Counted from the first letter of the stretch, positions 1-7,639 are shown. The stretch: 41,241 nt of DNA from Dehalococcoidia bacterium (GCA_003599745.1 QZJL01000052.1:1-41241), one strand, 5' to 3'. Numbers and translations: made by a program. The notes: generated from the letters alone by a model not told the origin.

Positions 1-1
1 C

Positions 2-256
2 AGCGCCGCCGTCCGCCACGACCTGCTCTGGCTGGTCATCATCGCCGTCATCAACAGCGTCATCTCCGCCTACTACTATCTGCGCGTCGTCAAGGTCATG
101 TGGCTCAGCGAGCCGGCTTCCGGTGAAAAAGTGCCTTCTTCCGGGGCGCTGCGCCTGGCGCTTATCGTAGCCTCGCTGGGCGTCCTGGTGCTGGGCGTCA
201 TCCCCGGCGCGGCGATGAAGCTGGCGCAGCTTGCCTCCCAAATGTTCCAGTTTTAG
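2..256 (+). CDS. nuoN: NADH-quinone oxidoreductase subunit N, C-terminal fragment
   Basis: The gene runs in from the left edge, so only the last 84 residues are visible, ending at TAG 254-256. The fragment has a hydrophobic helix, the short motif SAYYYLRVVKVMW, a polar loop and a final helix. The SxYYYLRVVK pattern after a transmembrane helix is typical of the C-terminus of NuoN, an antiporter-like membrane subunit of complex I that takes part in proton pumping. The related subunits NuoM and NuoL end differently, but the fragment is short, so assignment to NuoN rather than a related Mrp/Fpo subunit is likely and not certain. The rest of a nuo operon would be expected to the left. Confidence 0.8.
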   Translation, partial: SAAVRHDLLWLVIIAVINSVISAYYYLRVVKVMWLSEPASGEKVPSSGALRLALIVASLGVLVLGVIPGAAMKLAQLASQMFQF

Positions 257-343
257 CACTGGAATTCTCGGTTCTAGAACGGATTCATCTGTCCGGCGGA
301 GAATGTCCGTTTGATATGCTCACTGTATTTGTCTTGCTAGGCT

Positions 344-352
344 TGCTATAAT
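344..352 (+). promoter_or_regulatory. Extended -10 promoter for the DUF5652-like gene
   Basis: The sequence TGCTATAAT is a full extended -10 element (TGn plus TATAAT at 347-352). No good -35 hexamer lies 16-18 bases upstream, which is tolerated with an extended -10. A GGAGGTG ribosome-binding site (374-380) and the ATG at 386 follow. Confidence 0.6.
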
Positions 353-385
353 GATGGTTGTCATAATCAGACTGGAGGTGTCTCG

Positions 386-619
386 ATGGAAGAACTGGGA
401 CTTGGTATCGCCGGCATCATCTGGTTTTTCATCGTCCTGGCGTGGATATGGTCAATGGTCTGGAAGGGAATCGCCCTCTGGCGGGCGGGCCGGAACGGCC
501 ATCTCGCCTGGTTCATCATCATGTTCATCATTAACACCCTGGGCATCCTGGAAATAATCTATATTTTCGGTTTCAGCAGGAAGAAAGTCACACCCGCGCA
601 ACCGACACAACCTGCTTAA
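386..619 (+). CDS. Small two-helix membrane protein, DUF5652-like
   Basis: This 77-residue protein has two hydrophobic stretches (about residues 7-25 and 40-62). A basic, tryptophan-rich loop (WKGIALWRAGRNGH) separates them, and the tail is KK-rich. The pattern WxGIALWxAxRN...WFI...NTLGILEIIYIF matches my memory of the DUF5652 family of small bacterial and archaeal membrane proteins, whose function is unknown. The ATG at 386 is chosen because GGAGGTG lies 5 bases upstream. A longer reading frame over the same bases (351-557) is in another frame and lacks such a site. It has its own extended -10 promoter and stands just before the nadK run. Confidence 0.75.
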   Translation: MEELGLGIAGIIWFFIVLAWIWSMVWKGIALWRAGRNGHLAWFIIMFIINTLGILEIIYIFGFSRKKVTPAQPTQPA

Positions 620-648
620 ATTCAGGAGCGTTTTGACTTAAAGTAGCA

Positions 649-1476
649 ATGAAAATAAAAGAAGTCGGCATCGTTTTTAACCCGCTGGTCGAGGCGGCAA
701 AGATAAAGGCCGGAGAGCTTAAGAGCTATCTCGACGGGGTCAGTGTGGCGAACTGGTTACGCTCGTCGTGGGAGCTTGGCGGGTCTCCCCCGGAGATGGG
801 CGGTACTGACCTGGTGCTCAGCGTCGGTGGCGACGGCACCATATTGCGGGTGGTGCAGACGCTGGCAAATACCGGCACACCGGTCCTGGGTATCAACCTG
901 GGCAGGCTTGGTTTTATGACCGAGCTTACCGCAGACGAAGCTCTGGCAAAGTTGCCTGAGGTTCTTGATGGCAGGGGCTGGCTCGACGAGCGGGTGATGC
1001 TTGAAGCTCAGGCTGCCGGTGATAAAAAGACCTATTATGCCTTGAATGATATCGTGGCGGCGCGCGGCGCGGTTGCCCGGATGGTCAACATTGAGGTGGG
1101 TATTGATGATGAGCCGTTTGCGACTTACCGGGCGGACGGGGTGATTTTAGCTACCGCCACCGGCTCGACCGGCTATGCGCTGGCCGCGGGTGGGCCAGTA
1201 CTTAACCCGCAGGCGACTGACCTGGTGCTTATACCTATCCTGCCGCATCTTTCGCTGTCTTACCCGCTGGTGCTGCCCGGTGATGCCGCTGTCAGCCTGC
1301 GGGTATTTGCCCCGCATACCGCGACACTGAGCATTGATGGCAACATCAATCTCGCTGTAGAAAACGGGACGAAAATCACCGCCAGGCGCAGCAAGGTGGT
1401 TGCCCGTTTCTGGCGTGTCCATCCCAGGGAGTCCTTTTACCGCACGCTGGAACAGAAACTGAGAGGGGAAAAATAA
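649..1476 (+). CDS. nadK: NAD kinase
   Basis: This is a 275-residue ATP- or polyphosphate-NAD kinase, which phosphorylates NAD to NADP in the cytoplasm. The diagnostic GGDGT motif lies in LSVGGDGTILR (about residues 58-68). It is followed by LGxLGFMTE, by ALNDIV (the NE/D motif that contacts the nicotinamide ribose), and by the DGVILATATGSTGYALAAGGP block that forms the NAD site. The length is normal for the family. The ATG at 649 has no strong ribosome-binding site (a CAGGAG lies 20 bases upstream), so the start is slightly uncertain. The next gene starts one base after the stop, so nadK, the acetyltransferase and the Nudix gene are probably cotranscribed. Confidence 0.95.
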   Translation: MKIKEVGIVFNPLVEAAKIKAGELKSYLDGVSVANWLRSSWELGGSPPEMGGTDLVLSVGGDGTILRVVQTLANTGTPVLGINLGRLGFMTELTADEALAKLPEVLDGRGWLDERVMLEAQAAGDKKTYYALNDIVAARGAVARMVNIEVGIDDEPFATYRADGVILATATGSTGYALAAGGPVLNPQATDLVLIPILPHLSLSYPLVLPGDAAVSLRVFAPHTATLSIDGNINLAVENGTKITARRSKVVARFWRVHPRESFYRTLEQKLRGEK

Positions 1477-1477
1477 G

Positions 1478-1945
1478 GTGCCCAGTGTAGAAAAGGCCAG
1501 AATATCGGACGTCACACAGATTCATCAGATTATTAACGCCTTTGCCGCTAAGGGTGTGATGCTGCCCCGTCCTTTGAGCGAGTTGTACGAAAACATCCGT
1601 GATTACGTCGTGGTGCGCGCGGGGGAGCAGGTGACGGGCTGCGCTGCCCTTCACGTCAGCTGGGACGATACCGCCGAAGTGCGGTCGGTGGCGGTCGTTG
1701 ATGAAAAGCAGCGTCAGGGCGTTGGCTCGGTTCTCGTCAAAGCCTGTCTCGACGAGGCGAAGGAGCTTGGCATCGCCACCGTCTTTTGCCTGACATACCA
1801 GCCGGAGTTTTTCGAACGTTTCCGTTTTTCCCAGGTGGATAAGATGGAGCTGCCACGGAAGGTGTGGACCGAGTGCTACCACTGCCCCAAGTTCCCCAAC
1901 TGCGATGAGGTGGCGATGGTGTGCCGTCTGGAAAAGGAAGGTTAG
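1478..1945 (+). CDS. GNAT N-acetyltransferase, short ArgA-like type
   Basis: This 155-residue protein has a single acetyltransferase fold. The acetyl-CoA-binding segment VDEKQRQGVGSVLVKACLDEA (about residues 74-94) contains the Q/RxxGxG/A signature. The C-terminal motif KVWTECYHCPKFPNCDE has a CxxC...C arrangement. That cysteine-containing tail is what I associate with stand-alone ArgA-like N-acetyltransferases (N-acetylglutamate synthase type), but the substrate is not proven. Translation starts at GTG 1478, one base after the nadK stop, with AGAGGGG upstream inside nadK. Its position between nadK and a Nudix hydrolase does not fix a pathway. Confidence 0.8.
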   Translation: MPSVEKARISDVTQIHQIINAFAAKGVMLPRPLSELYENIRDYVVVRAGEQVTGCAALHVSWDDTAEVRSVAVVDEKQRQGVGSVLVKACLDEAKELGIATVFCLTYQPEFFERFRFSQVDKMELPRKVWTECYHCPKFPNCDEVAMVCRLEKEG

Positions 1946-1946
1946 A

Positions 1947-2486
1947 TTGGACGAAGAGAAGGTGCTTGCTACCGAGGCCATTTTCGAAGGCCGGGTAGTA
2001 AAGGTAAGGGTTGATAATGTCGAGATGCCTGGCGGCCGCCAGACCACCCGCGAAGTCGTCGAACACGGCGAAGTGGTGGCGGTGGTGGTGATTGACGAGC
2101 AGGGGCAGGTTCTCCTGGAGGAACAGTACCGGGGGGCGGTGGGGAAGAAGCTTCTTGAGATACCGGCTGGCGGTATCGAACCCGGTGAAGACCCCGAGGA
2201 CGCCGTGTGCCGCGAGCTTCGCGAAGAGATTGGGTATCTGCCGCAAAAAATAGAAAAGCTCGGGGGTTTTTACGCCGCGCCGGGCTACTGTACCGAGTAC
2301 ATGCACCTCTACCTGGCGACCGACCTTACTCCCAGCAGGCTCTTTGCCGAGGACTCGGAAGGCATCAGAGTGGTGAAAGTGTCCCTGGAACACGCCGTGG
2401 CCATGGTGATTTCCGGGGAAATCCACGACGGCAAGAGCGTGGCCGGATTACTGCTTTACCTGGCGAAGAAACCTGTCAAGCGATGA
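1947..2486 (+). CDS. Nudix hydrolase, ADP-ribose pyrophosphatase type
   Basis: A complete Nudix box is present: AGGIEPGEDPEDAVCRELRE then EIGY, matching Gx5Ex7REUxEExGU. N-terminal strands (EGRVVKVRVDNVEMPGG) and the EHGEVVAVVVID segment are typical of the NudF/YqiE ADP-ribose pyrophosphatase group, which splits ADP-ribose to AMP and ribose 5-phosphate. I place the start at TTG 1947, two bases after the preceding stop and just behind GGAAAAGGAAGG. The only upstream ATG (1905) would overlap the acetyltransferase by 41 bases and add residues that do not look like the family. The 3' end overlaps the convergent mazF-like gene by 11 bases. Confidence 0.88.
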   Translation: MDEEKVLATEAIFEGRVVKVRVDNVEMPGGRQTTREVVEHGEVVAVVVIDEQGQVLLEEQYRGAVGKKLLEIPAGGIEPGEDPEDAVCRELREEIGYLPQKIEKLGGFYAAPGYCTEYMHLYLATDLTPSRLFAEDSEGIRVVKVSLEHAVAMVISGEIHDGKSVAGLLLYLAKKPVKR

Positions 2487-2811
2487 TTTCATTTAACCCT
2501 TCGACAACCCCAGCCAGTTCTTCCTGAGACAGCCTGCCAATCAGCTTGCCTATTCGCTCGGTGGATAGAGTGCGTATTTGGCTGATTTTAGCCCACGAGC
2601 GCCTGGGTAAATTTCCGGTCTTTAACTCCAGCGTCAGGGGAAAACCAGCCTTTTGCGGCTGGCTGGTGATGGCAATTGCGATGACCGTCCCGGAACGCTC
2701 ATTGAAGACATCGTGACTCAAAACCAGTACGGGACGCAAGCCGGTTTGTTCCCGTCCGATGCCCGGATTCAAGTTAGCCCAGCGCGTCTCGCCTCTTAGT
2801 ATTCCGGCCAT
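2476..2811 (-). CDS. mazF: MazF/PemK-family endoribonuclease toxin
   Basis: This 111-residue protein has the MazF/PemK/Kid plan. It has an N-terminal RGExRWANLNPGIG strand-loop, then GLRPVLVLSHDVFNE (the RPVLVLS core), AIAITSQ, a middle LTLE strand and SWAKISQIRTLSTERIGKLIG near the end. Family members are ribosome-independent mRNA interferases that cut single-stranded RNA at short motifs. The arginine and Ser/Thr around RPVLVLS and AITSQ form the active site in the family. It overlaps its antitoxin gene by 16 bases, indicating translational coupling. The 3' end overlaps the Nudix gene by 11 bases. Confidence 0.9.
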   Translation of the reverse strand: MAGILRGETRWANLNPGIGREQTGLRPVLVLSHDVFNERSGTVIAIAITSQPQKAGFPLTLELKTGNLPRRSWAKISQIRTLSTERIGKLIGRLSQEELAGVVEGLNEIIA

Positions 2812-3038
2812 GCGTTTGCGTCCTCGGCCAGCCCTTCTTCGGCCAGTTTTCTCTCGAAAGCTGGATTAAGTTTGGCGCTCTCGGTTAACAACCGGGTCTT
2901 TTTCAGCCGCTGCAGTTTTTCACTTACCGCTTGCTGAATCGCCTGGCTGCGGTTGGGGAAAATGTTTTCGCTAACCAGCCTGTCCAGTTCGCCGATTGAC
3001 CGTTTATCTAATGTAATCGCAATCTTTTCTTTACCCAT
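2796..3038 (-). CDS. mazE: Ribbon-helix-helix antitoxin, MazE/CopG type
   Basis: This is an 80-residue protein. The N-terminus KIAITLDKRSIGELDRLVSE then NRSQAIQQAVSEKL is the classic ribbon-helix-helix DNA-binding fold: a beta strand followed by two helices with a conserved NRSxAI turn. The C-terminal half, rich in charged residues (KLNPAFERKLAEEGLAEDANAWPEY), would wrap the toxin. ATG 3038 is preferred over the in-frame GTG at 3041 because GGAGGG (3044-3049) then sits 5 bases upstream. It is the first gene of a two-gene operon with the MazF-like toxin and would repress its own promoter, as is usual for the family. Confidence 0.88.
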   Translation of the reverse strand: MGKEKIAITLDKRSIGELDRLVSENIFPNRSQAIQQAVSEKLQRLKKTRLLTESAKLNPAFERKLAEEGLAEDANAWPEY

Positions 3039-3062
3039 CACAACCCTCCATTGGTATTACAT

Positions 3063-3090
3063 ATTATCATACTAATAACTGGTGAATCAA
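3063..3090 (-). promoter_or_regulatory. Promoter of the mazEF-like pair
   Basis: On the minus strand a TTGATT -35 (3085-3090) and a GATAAT -10 (3063-3068) are separated by 16 bases. The -10 lies 25 bases before the antitoxin ATG. The AT-rich repeats around it (ATATTATCATACTAATAACT) could serve as an operator for the ribbon-helix-helix antitoxin. Confidence 0.5.
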
Positions 3091-3153
3091 TATCTGCTCA
3101 GATACATGGAAAAGAACCCACAGGGGATACAAACACTCCTGTTTAAGTTGAGG

Positions 3154-3159
3154 TATAAT
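3154..3159 (+). promoter_or_regulatory. Consensus -10 element for the AT-rich HEPN-like gene
   Basis: A perfect TATAAT lies only 14 bases before the ATG at 3174. The predicted transcript would start about 8 bases before the start codon, leaving no room for a normal ribosome-binding site, and none is seen. The -35 position (around 3131-3136) is not a good match. Confidence 0.45.
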
Positions 3160-3173
3160 TACATCGATATACG

Positions 3174-4343
3174 ATGAAATCCTTTAATACGTTTAGAGTT
3201 GAACTCTCACGCTTGAGGCAGTTGTACTTCTCGGCAAAGTTTGCAACTGATGAAGCAGATTTGTCTATTTCAAGAAAGCTAACGAGTAAGGAACTTAATG
3301 GTAATTCAAAGCTTTACTTTAATGATATAGAAGAAGATGTTTATTTAATTTCTAGCTCTATTTTTGCTTTAAGACACCGGTTAAAAAATCAACTTATCAG
3401 GTATTTGAGAGAACTAATTTTTATTAGGGCTATCTCGGCGTTGGAAGTATTCTTGGTAAGCTCTGTTGAAGAAATATTCCTAATTACAAAAGAACCGTTC
3501 AAAACTAATTCCAACATTGAATTTTTGCAGGCAGAATTGCTATCTGCCGAATCTCTCTCTGATTTGTTCACTAAAATTATCTCAAGAGATTGTAGAAACT
3601 TGCATAGCGGTGGTTTCTACGAGACAAAGAAGTACTATATGAAAACTTTCGGCATCAATTTAGCCGATTGTGTACCTAATTTGGCTCAATTTGAGGAATA
3701 CCATGACCGCCGCCATCTTCTGGTTCATCGACTAGGGGCAACTGACTATGTCTACAGAAAGAAACATAACACCAATATGAAAAAGATTACTATTGAGGAA
3801 GATTATCTTCTATCATCTTTCGAGACCTTGATGGCGTTTGGCAACAAATTAAATGATAAAATATCTTCGACATACACTGTTTCTTCAAAGCGAGAGCAAA
3901 ACCAAGATTGCGCTCATCTTAAGGTTTCGCTGGTTTTTGAGACAGATAATTCAAAGACAACGGTCGTTCCTCAGTTCCAATTTTTGGTTGATGACAAACT
4001 CGTTTTCTTGCGTGACATAATACAATCATGCTCCTACCTAGACGAGCATTCACTTGAATTGGATTTAAAAGGAGCTTCTGCAATCATACGGGCTTACAAG
4101 AGGATCTTAAAGAAGTCTCAGAAAAAGGGCGAACTAACAATTGTTGCGTCGGAATTTAGAGGACCAAGTAAAGTAAAACCTTGCAGCTTGTCTAATAAAG
4201 AAGTGGAGCAAATAATTGCATCTTTGCCTCCAAAACCTTGGCCTAAAGACGTACATAAGGTTATAGCCGCTAAATTAGGTTTTAAAAAGGGGGAAGTCTA
4301 TTCAGCTATACATCAAACTAGTGGCGTTGCAGAGTCTGAATAG
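3174..4343 (+). CDS. AT-rich orphan gene, HEPN-like protein
   Basis: I do not recognise the full protein of 389 residues. The N-terminal half is helical and charged, and contains RRHLLVHR with R180-x4-H185. That is the catalytic R-x4-6-H motif of HEPN domains, which are often RNases in toxin-antitoxin and abortive-infection systems. Hydrophobic helices at residues 79-100 (ELIFIRAISALEVFLVSS) fit a HEPN four-helix bundle preceding that motif. The C-terminal third is different and ends in LSNKEVEQIIASLPP...VHKVIAAKLG, which could be a small helix-turn-helix. Base composition is plainly AT-rich, with AAA, ATT and TTT codons, unlike the flanking GC-rich genes. This suggests recent transfer. It lies divergently beside the mazEF-like pair. 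A defence or toxin role is inference. Confidence 0.7.
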   Translation: MKSFNTFRVELSRLRQLYFSAKFATDEADLSISRKLTSKELNGNSKLYFNDIEEDVYLISSSIFALRHRLKNQLIRYLRELIFIRAISALEVFLVSSVEEIFLITKEPFKTNSNIEFLQAELLSAESLSDLFTKIISRDCRNLHSGGFYETKKYYMKTFGINLADCVPNLAQFEEYHDRRHLLVHRLGATDYVYRKKHNTNMKKITIEEDYLLSSFETLMAFGNKLNDKISSTYTVSSKREQNQDCAHLKVSLVFETDNSKTTVVPQFQFLVDDKLVFLRDIIQSCSYLDEHSLELDLKGASAIIRAYKRILKKSQKKGELTIVASEFRGPSKVKPCSLSNKEVEQIIASLPPKPWPKDVHKVIAAKLGFKKGEVYSAIHQTSGVAESE

Positions 4344-4375
4344 GAACTGCAGCGGACTTGAACCAGTGCTGACTT

Positions 4376-4717
4376 TTATCCCAACATCCCGCTAAGCTGT
4401 CTGCCACCCAGCAGGTGCAGGTGAATGTGGGGGACGCCCTGAGTTCCTTCGGGGCCGCAGTTGATAGCTACCCGGTAGCCCCTTTCGGCGATACCCTCAC
4501 TCTTGGCGAGTTTGTTGGCGACGGCGACCAGGTGACCGAGCAGCCCCGATTTTGATTCGGGGACTTCGGCGAGCGAGGCGATGTGTTCCCGGGGGATTAT
4601 CAGGATGTGCACCGGCGCTTGTGGCTCGATGTCACGGAAGGCGATGACCTCTTTATCCTGATAGACGAACTTGGTCGGTATAGCACCGGCAATAATCTTG
4701 CAGAAAATGCAGTCCAT
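4376..4717 (-). CDS. HIT-family nucleotide hydrolase/transferase
   Basis: This 113-residue protein begins CIFCKIIAGAIPTKFVYQD, the typical HINT-type N-terminus with a CxxC. It ends with the histidine triad VPHIHLHLLGG (HxHxH) followed by a short hydrophobic tail. HinT proteins are small purine-nucleoside phosphoramidases that use the second histidine of the triad as the nucleophile. The length is normal. It is the last gene of the minus-strand carbon operon, 36 bases after isocitrate dehydrogenase, and is convergent with the AT-rich orphan gene, so it marks the right side of the accessory insert. Confidence 0.93.
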   Translation of the reverse strand: MDCIFCKIIAGAIPTKFVYQDKEVIAFRDIEPQAPVHILIIPREHIASLAEVPESKSGLLGHLVAVANKLAKSEGIAERGYRVAINCGPEGTQGVPHIHLHLLGGRQLSGMLG

Positions 4718-4753
4718 TTCGTGCCTCCTTAATTCCCCACCCGGATTTGGTTT

Positions 4754-5821
4754 CTAGCCCAGTTTTTCAATCACGGCGTCGGCTACGCGGGAGGTGCTTG
4801 CCGGGCTGCCGGTGGGACAGAGGTCGTAGGTGAGGTCTTTGCCATCGGCGATAACGGCGGCGATGGCCTTCTCCAGCCGGTCGGCGGCACCGGTCTCCCC
4901 CAGGTGGCGGAGCATCAGCACCCCGGAAAGCATCTCGGCCATGGGGTTGGTTTTGTTCTGGCCGGTGTACTTGGGCGCGCTGCCATGGGTAGGTTCGAAA
5001 ACGGCGATGCCGTCGCCGATGTTCGCGCCCGGGGCCAGCCCCAGGCCGCCCACCAGGCCGGCGCAGAGGTCGGAGATGATGTCGCCATAAAGGTTGGGGG
5101 CTACCAGCACGTCGAACTGGTCGGGCCTTCTCACCAGCTGCATGCTTAAATTATCAACGATGCGGTCCTCGAACTCGATTTCTGGGAAACGGCGGGCAAT
5201 ATCCCGGGCGAGTTCGAGAAAGATGCCGTCGGAAAATTTCATGATGTTGGCCTTGTGCACCGCCGTCACCTTTTTACGCCGGTTGTCGCGAGCATACTGG
5301 AAGGCAAAGTTGATGATGCGGCGGCTGGCGGACTCGGAAATCATCTTGACGCTGTAGCCGGCGTCGTCGCGAGCTTTTTCCCCGCGCTTGCGCAGCAGCT
5401 TTACCAGTTCAGCGGTTTGGGGTTTGCCGCGCTCGAACTCGATGCCGGCGTACAGGTCTTCGGTGTTTTCCCGCACGATAACGATGTCCACGTTACGGTA
5501 AGGGGCAGGTATGCCGGGATAGCTCTTGCAGGGGCGCAGGCAGGCGTAAAGCTCCAGCTGCTGGCGCAGCGCCACGTTGACGCTGCGGAAACCGGTGCCC
5601 ACCGGCGTCGTCACCGGGCCTTTCAGTGCTACCTGGTTTTTGCGTATGGAATCCAGCACTTCTGGCGGCAGGGGCGTGCCCTGGGCGGCGATGGCCGCTG
5701 CCCCGGCTTGGACGACATCCCATTTAAATTCAACGCCGGTGGCTTCCAGCACCCGCCGGGCGGCTTCGATAACTTCGGGACCGATGCCGTCACCCGGAAT
5801 GAGAGTGACCCGGTGTGTCAT
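4754..5821 (-). CDS. Isocitrate dehydrogenase, NAD-type
   Basis: This 355-residue member of the isocitrate/isopropylmalate dehydrogenase family oxidatively decarboxylates its 2-hydroxy acid substrate. It starts with LIPGDGIGPEV. RSVNVALRQQLELYACLRP carries the S-x-N-x3-R arrangement used for the gamma-carboxylate of isocitrate, rather than the hydrophobic pattern of isopropylmalate dehydrogenase. ENTEDLYAGIE and the metal-binding DIISDLCAGLVGG are also present. Length and motifs fit the short, mitochondrial-like NAD enzymes. Its ATG overlaps the stop of the LeuD-like gene by four bases (ATGA), so the two are translationally coupled. Together with the aconitase-family pair upstream it would make 2-oxoglutarate for glutamate synthesis. 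Confidence 0.88.
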   Translation of the reverse strand: MTHRVTLIPGDGIGPEVIEAARRVLEATGVEFKWDVVQAGAAAIAAQGTPLPPEVLDSIRKNQVALKGPVTTPVGTGFRSVNVALRQQLELYACLRPCKSYPGIPAPYRNVDIVIVRENTEDLYAGIEFERGKPQTAELVKLLRKRGEKARDDAGYSVKMISESASRRIINFAFQYARDNRRKKVTAVHKANIMKFSDGIFLELARDIARRFPEIEFEDRIVDNLSMQLVRRPDQFDVLVAPNLYGDIISDLCAGLVGGLGLAPGANIGDGIAVFEPTHGSAPKYTGQNKTNPMAEMLSGVLMLRHLGETGAADRLEKAIAAVIADGKDLTYDLCPTGSPASTSRVADAVIEKLG

Positions 5822-6336
5822 TGCCTTTCCTCTGCCCCGGACTCGAACTTCAGGTCGCCGTGTTTCTGAATATAGGGGATGAGGCCACCCTCATCCAGTA
5901 TTTTGAGCATTACGCCGGGGATAGGGTTAAAGCTGAGCTCTTGACGGCTGGTCTTGTCGATAATTAGCCCTTCCTTGAGGTCAACCGCGAGCTCGTCGCC
6001 GTCGGCGATGCGGCTGGTGTCGCAGATGAGCACCGGCAGCCCCTGGTTGATGGCGTTGCGGAAAAAGATGCGGGCTACCGAGCGGGCTAAGATGGCGCTG
6101 ACACCAGCCATCTTGATGACCAGGGGGGCATGCTCGCGGCTCGAACCTTGCCCGAAGTTTTTGCCGGCCACGATGAAGTCTTTCGGCTTCACCCGGGCGG
6201 CGAAGGTCGGGTCGGCGTCTTCGAGCACGTGCTTCGCCAGTTCCGGCAGGTTGCTGCGCAGGTGGGCGAGACGCCCCGGCACGATGTGGTCGGTTGAAAT
6301 ATCGTCGCCGAATTTGAAAGCGCGGCCTTTCAGCAT
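5818..6336 (-). CDS. Aconitase-family small subunit (LeuD/HacB-like)
   Basis: This 172-residue swivel-domain subunit begins FKFGDDISTDHIVPGR and has GKNFGQGSSREHAP, the conserved GSSREHA substrate-binding loop of the LeuD/aconitase swivel domain. The start is the ATG at 6336, which overlaps the TGA of the LeuC-like gene by one base (TGATG). The longer open frame to 6513 runs back into that gene and is not real. The specificity loop after PGR reads LAHLRSN. It lacks the YLxT/YLxY type sequence I know from archaeal isopropylmalate isomerase and homoaconitase small subunits, so the substrate is open. Adjacency to isocitrate dehydrogenase favours citrate/isocitrate (aconitase) over leucine synthesis. 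Confidence 0.87.
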   Translation of the reverse strand: MLKGRAFKFGDDISTDHIVPGRLAHLRSNLPELAKHVLEDADPTFAARVKPKDFIVAGKNFGQGSSREHAPLVIKMAGVSAILARSVARIFFRNAINQGLPVLICDTSRIADGDELAVDLKEGLIIDKTSRQELSFNPIPGVMLKILDEGGLIPYIQKHGDLKFESGAEERQ

Positions 6337-7589
6337 CACATTACCTCTCTGGGGTCGGTGATTTCGCCCCGGATGGCGGTGGCCGCTGCCGTGGCCGGGC
6401 TGGCAAGGTAAACGAATGCTTCGGGATTGCCCATGCGCCCCTTGAAGTTGCGGTTGGCGGTGGAAAGGCATGCCTCGCCGCGCCCCAGCGCCCCCTGGTG
6501 GAGACCCAGGCATGGCCCGCAGCCGGGCGGCAGGATGAGTCCCCCCGCTTGTAAAAATATCTGGATGTAACCGGCTTCCATCGCCGCCAGCATGATTTCC
6601 CTTGAGGCCGGAGTGATGATTAAGCGGGTGTGCGGGTGGCGTTTGCGACCGCGGAGCAGGCTCGCGGCTATCGCCAGGTCTTCGAGCCGGCCGTTGGTGC
6701 AGGTGCCGATGAAGACCTGCCGGACCTGCGTGCCTTTTAGCTCTTTTGCCAAGGCGGTGTTGTCCACGGTGTGAGGCTGGGAAACTGTCGGTTCGAGGCG
6801 GGAAGCGTCAATGGTGATGGTTTCCTGGTAGGCGGCGTCCGGGTCGGGGGAAAGAGCGCGGTAATCGTTTTCCCGTCCCCGTGATTTCAGAAAGGCTTCG
6901 GTGGTCCTGTCCGAGGGGAAAAGGCCGACTTTAGCGCCGGCTTCCACCGCCATGTTAGCGACGGTGAGCCGCCCGCCGATTGACATGCCGGCGACGGTTT
7001 CACCGCCGAATTCCAGGGCGCGGTAGGATGCCCCCTCGGCGCCGATTTTACCAATCAAATGCAGGATGAGGTCTTTGGCATAAACGCCGGGGGAGAACTG
7101 GCCGTTGGCGATTACCCTGATGGTTTCCGGCACCCGGAACCATGTCTTGCCCAGTCCCATTGCTACGGCGATGTCGGTCGAACCCATGCCGGTGGCGAAG
7201 GACCCCACGCCTCCGGCGGTTACGGTATGGGAGTCGGCCCCGACGATGACATCACCCGGCCGTGCCAGCGTTTCGTTCACCAGCTGGTGGCAGACGCCGT
7301 CACCGACTTCGGTAATTATAGCGCCGGTCTTTTGGGCGAACTGGCGCAGGAACTGGTGGTCGTCAGCCATCTCCGAGTTTGGGCTGGGAGCAGCGTGGTC
7401 AATAAAGAGCACCGTTTTCTGGGGGTCAGCCAGTTTTTTGAAACCGGCGGCTTCGAATTGCCGCACGGTGAGCGGCCCGGTGGTGTCCTGGAGGAAGACC
7501 AGGTTAACCTGTGAGACAACCAGCTTTCCGGCACTGGCATCCGTCCCGGAATGTTCACTCAATATTTTTTCAGCTAGCGTCTTGCCCAT
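6336..7589 (-). CDS. Aconitase-family large subunit (LeuC/HacA-like)
   Basis: This 417-residue subunit is of the prokaryotic two-subunit dehydratase type. It contains VIVGADSHTVTAGGVGSFATGMGS and the three [4Fe-4S] ligands C297 (FIGTCTNGR), C357 and C360 (PPGCGPCLG). Length and motifs fit the HacA/LeuC2 group, which is used for isopropylmalate, homoaconitate, 2,3-dimethylmalate or plain aconitate. The enzyme would pair with the small subunit directly downstream. No leuA or leuB lies nearby. The neighbours are pyruvate carboxylase B upstream and isocitrate dehydrogenase downstream, so I infer an aconitase role. An annotation of leuC from homology alone would be unsafe. Confidence 0.88.
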   Translation of the reverse strand: MGKTLAEKILSEHSGTDASAGKLVVSQVNLVFLQDTTGPLTVRQFEAAGFKKLADPQKTVLFIDHAAPSPNSEMADDHQFLRQFAQKTGAIITEVGDGVCHQLVNETLARPGDVIVGADSHTVTAGGVGSFATGMGSTDIAVAMGLGKTWFRVPETIRVIANGQFSPGVYAKDLILHLIGKIGAEGASYRALEFGGETVAGMSIGGRLTVANMAVEAGAKVGLFPSDRTTEAFLKSRGRENDYRALSPDPDAAYQETITIDASRLEPTVSQPHTVDNTALAKELKGTQVRQVFIGTCTNGRLEDLAIAASLLRGRKRHPHTRLIITPASREIMLAAMEAGYIQIFLQAGGLILPPGCGPCLGLHQGALGRGEACLSTANRNFKGRMGNPEAFVYLASPATAAATAIRGEITDPREVM

Positions 7590-7639
7590 AAGATATCAAT
7601 CACTTGTTTGCGGCTATAATTCAACAACCAGCTCCGGCG

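Noticed and set aside
6337-6513. N-terminal extension of the LeuD-like protein
   Set aside because: These codons overlap the LeuC-like gene in another frame. The ATG at 6336 begins the family N-terminus and overlaps the upstream stop as expected for coupling.
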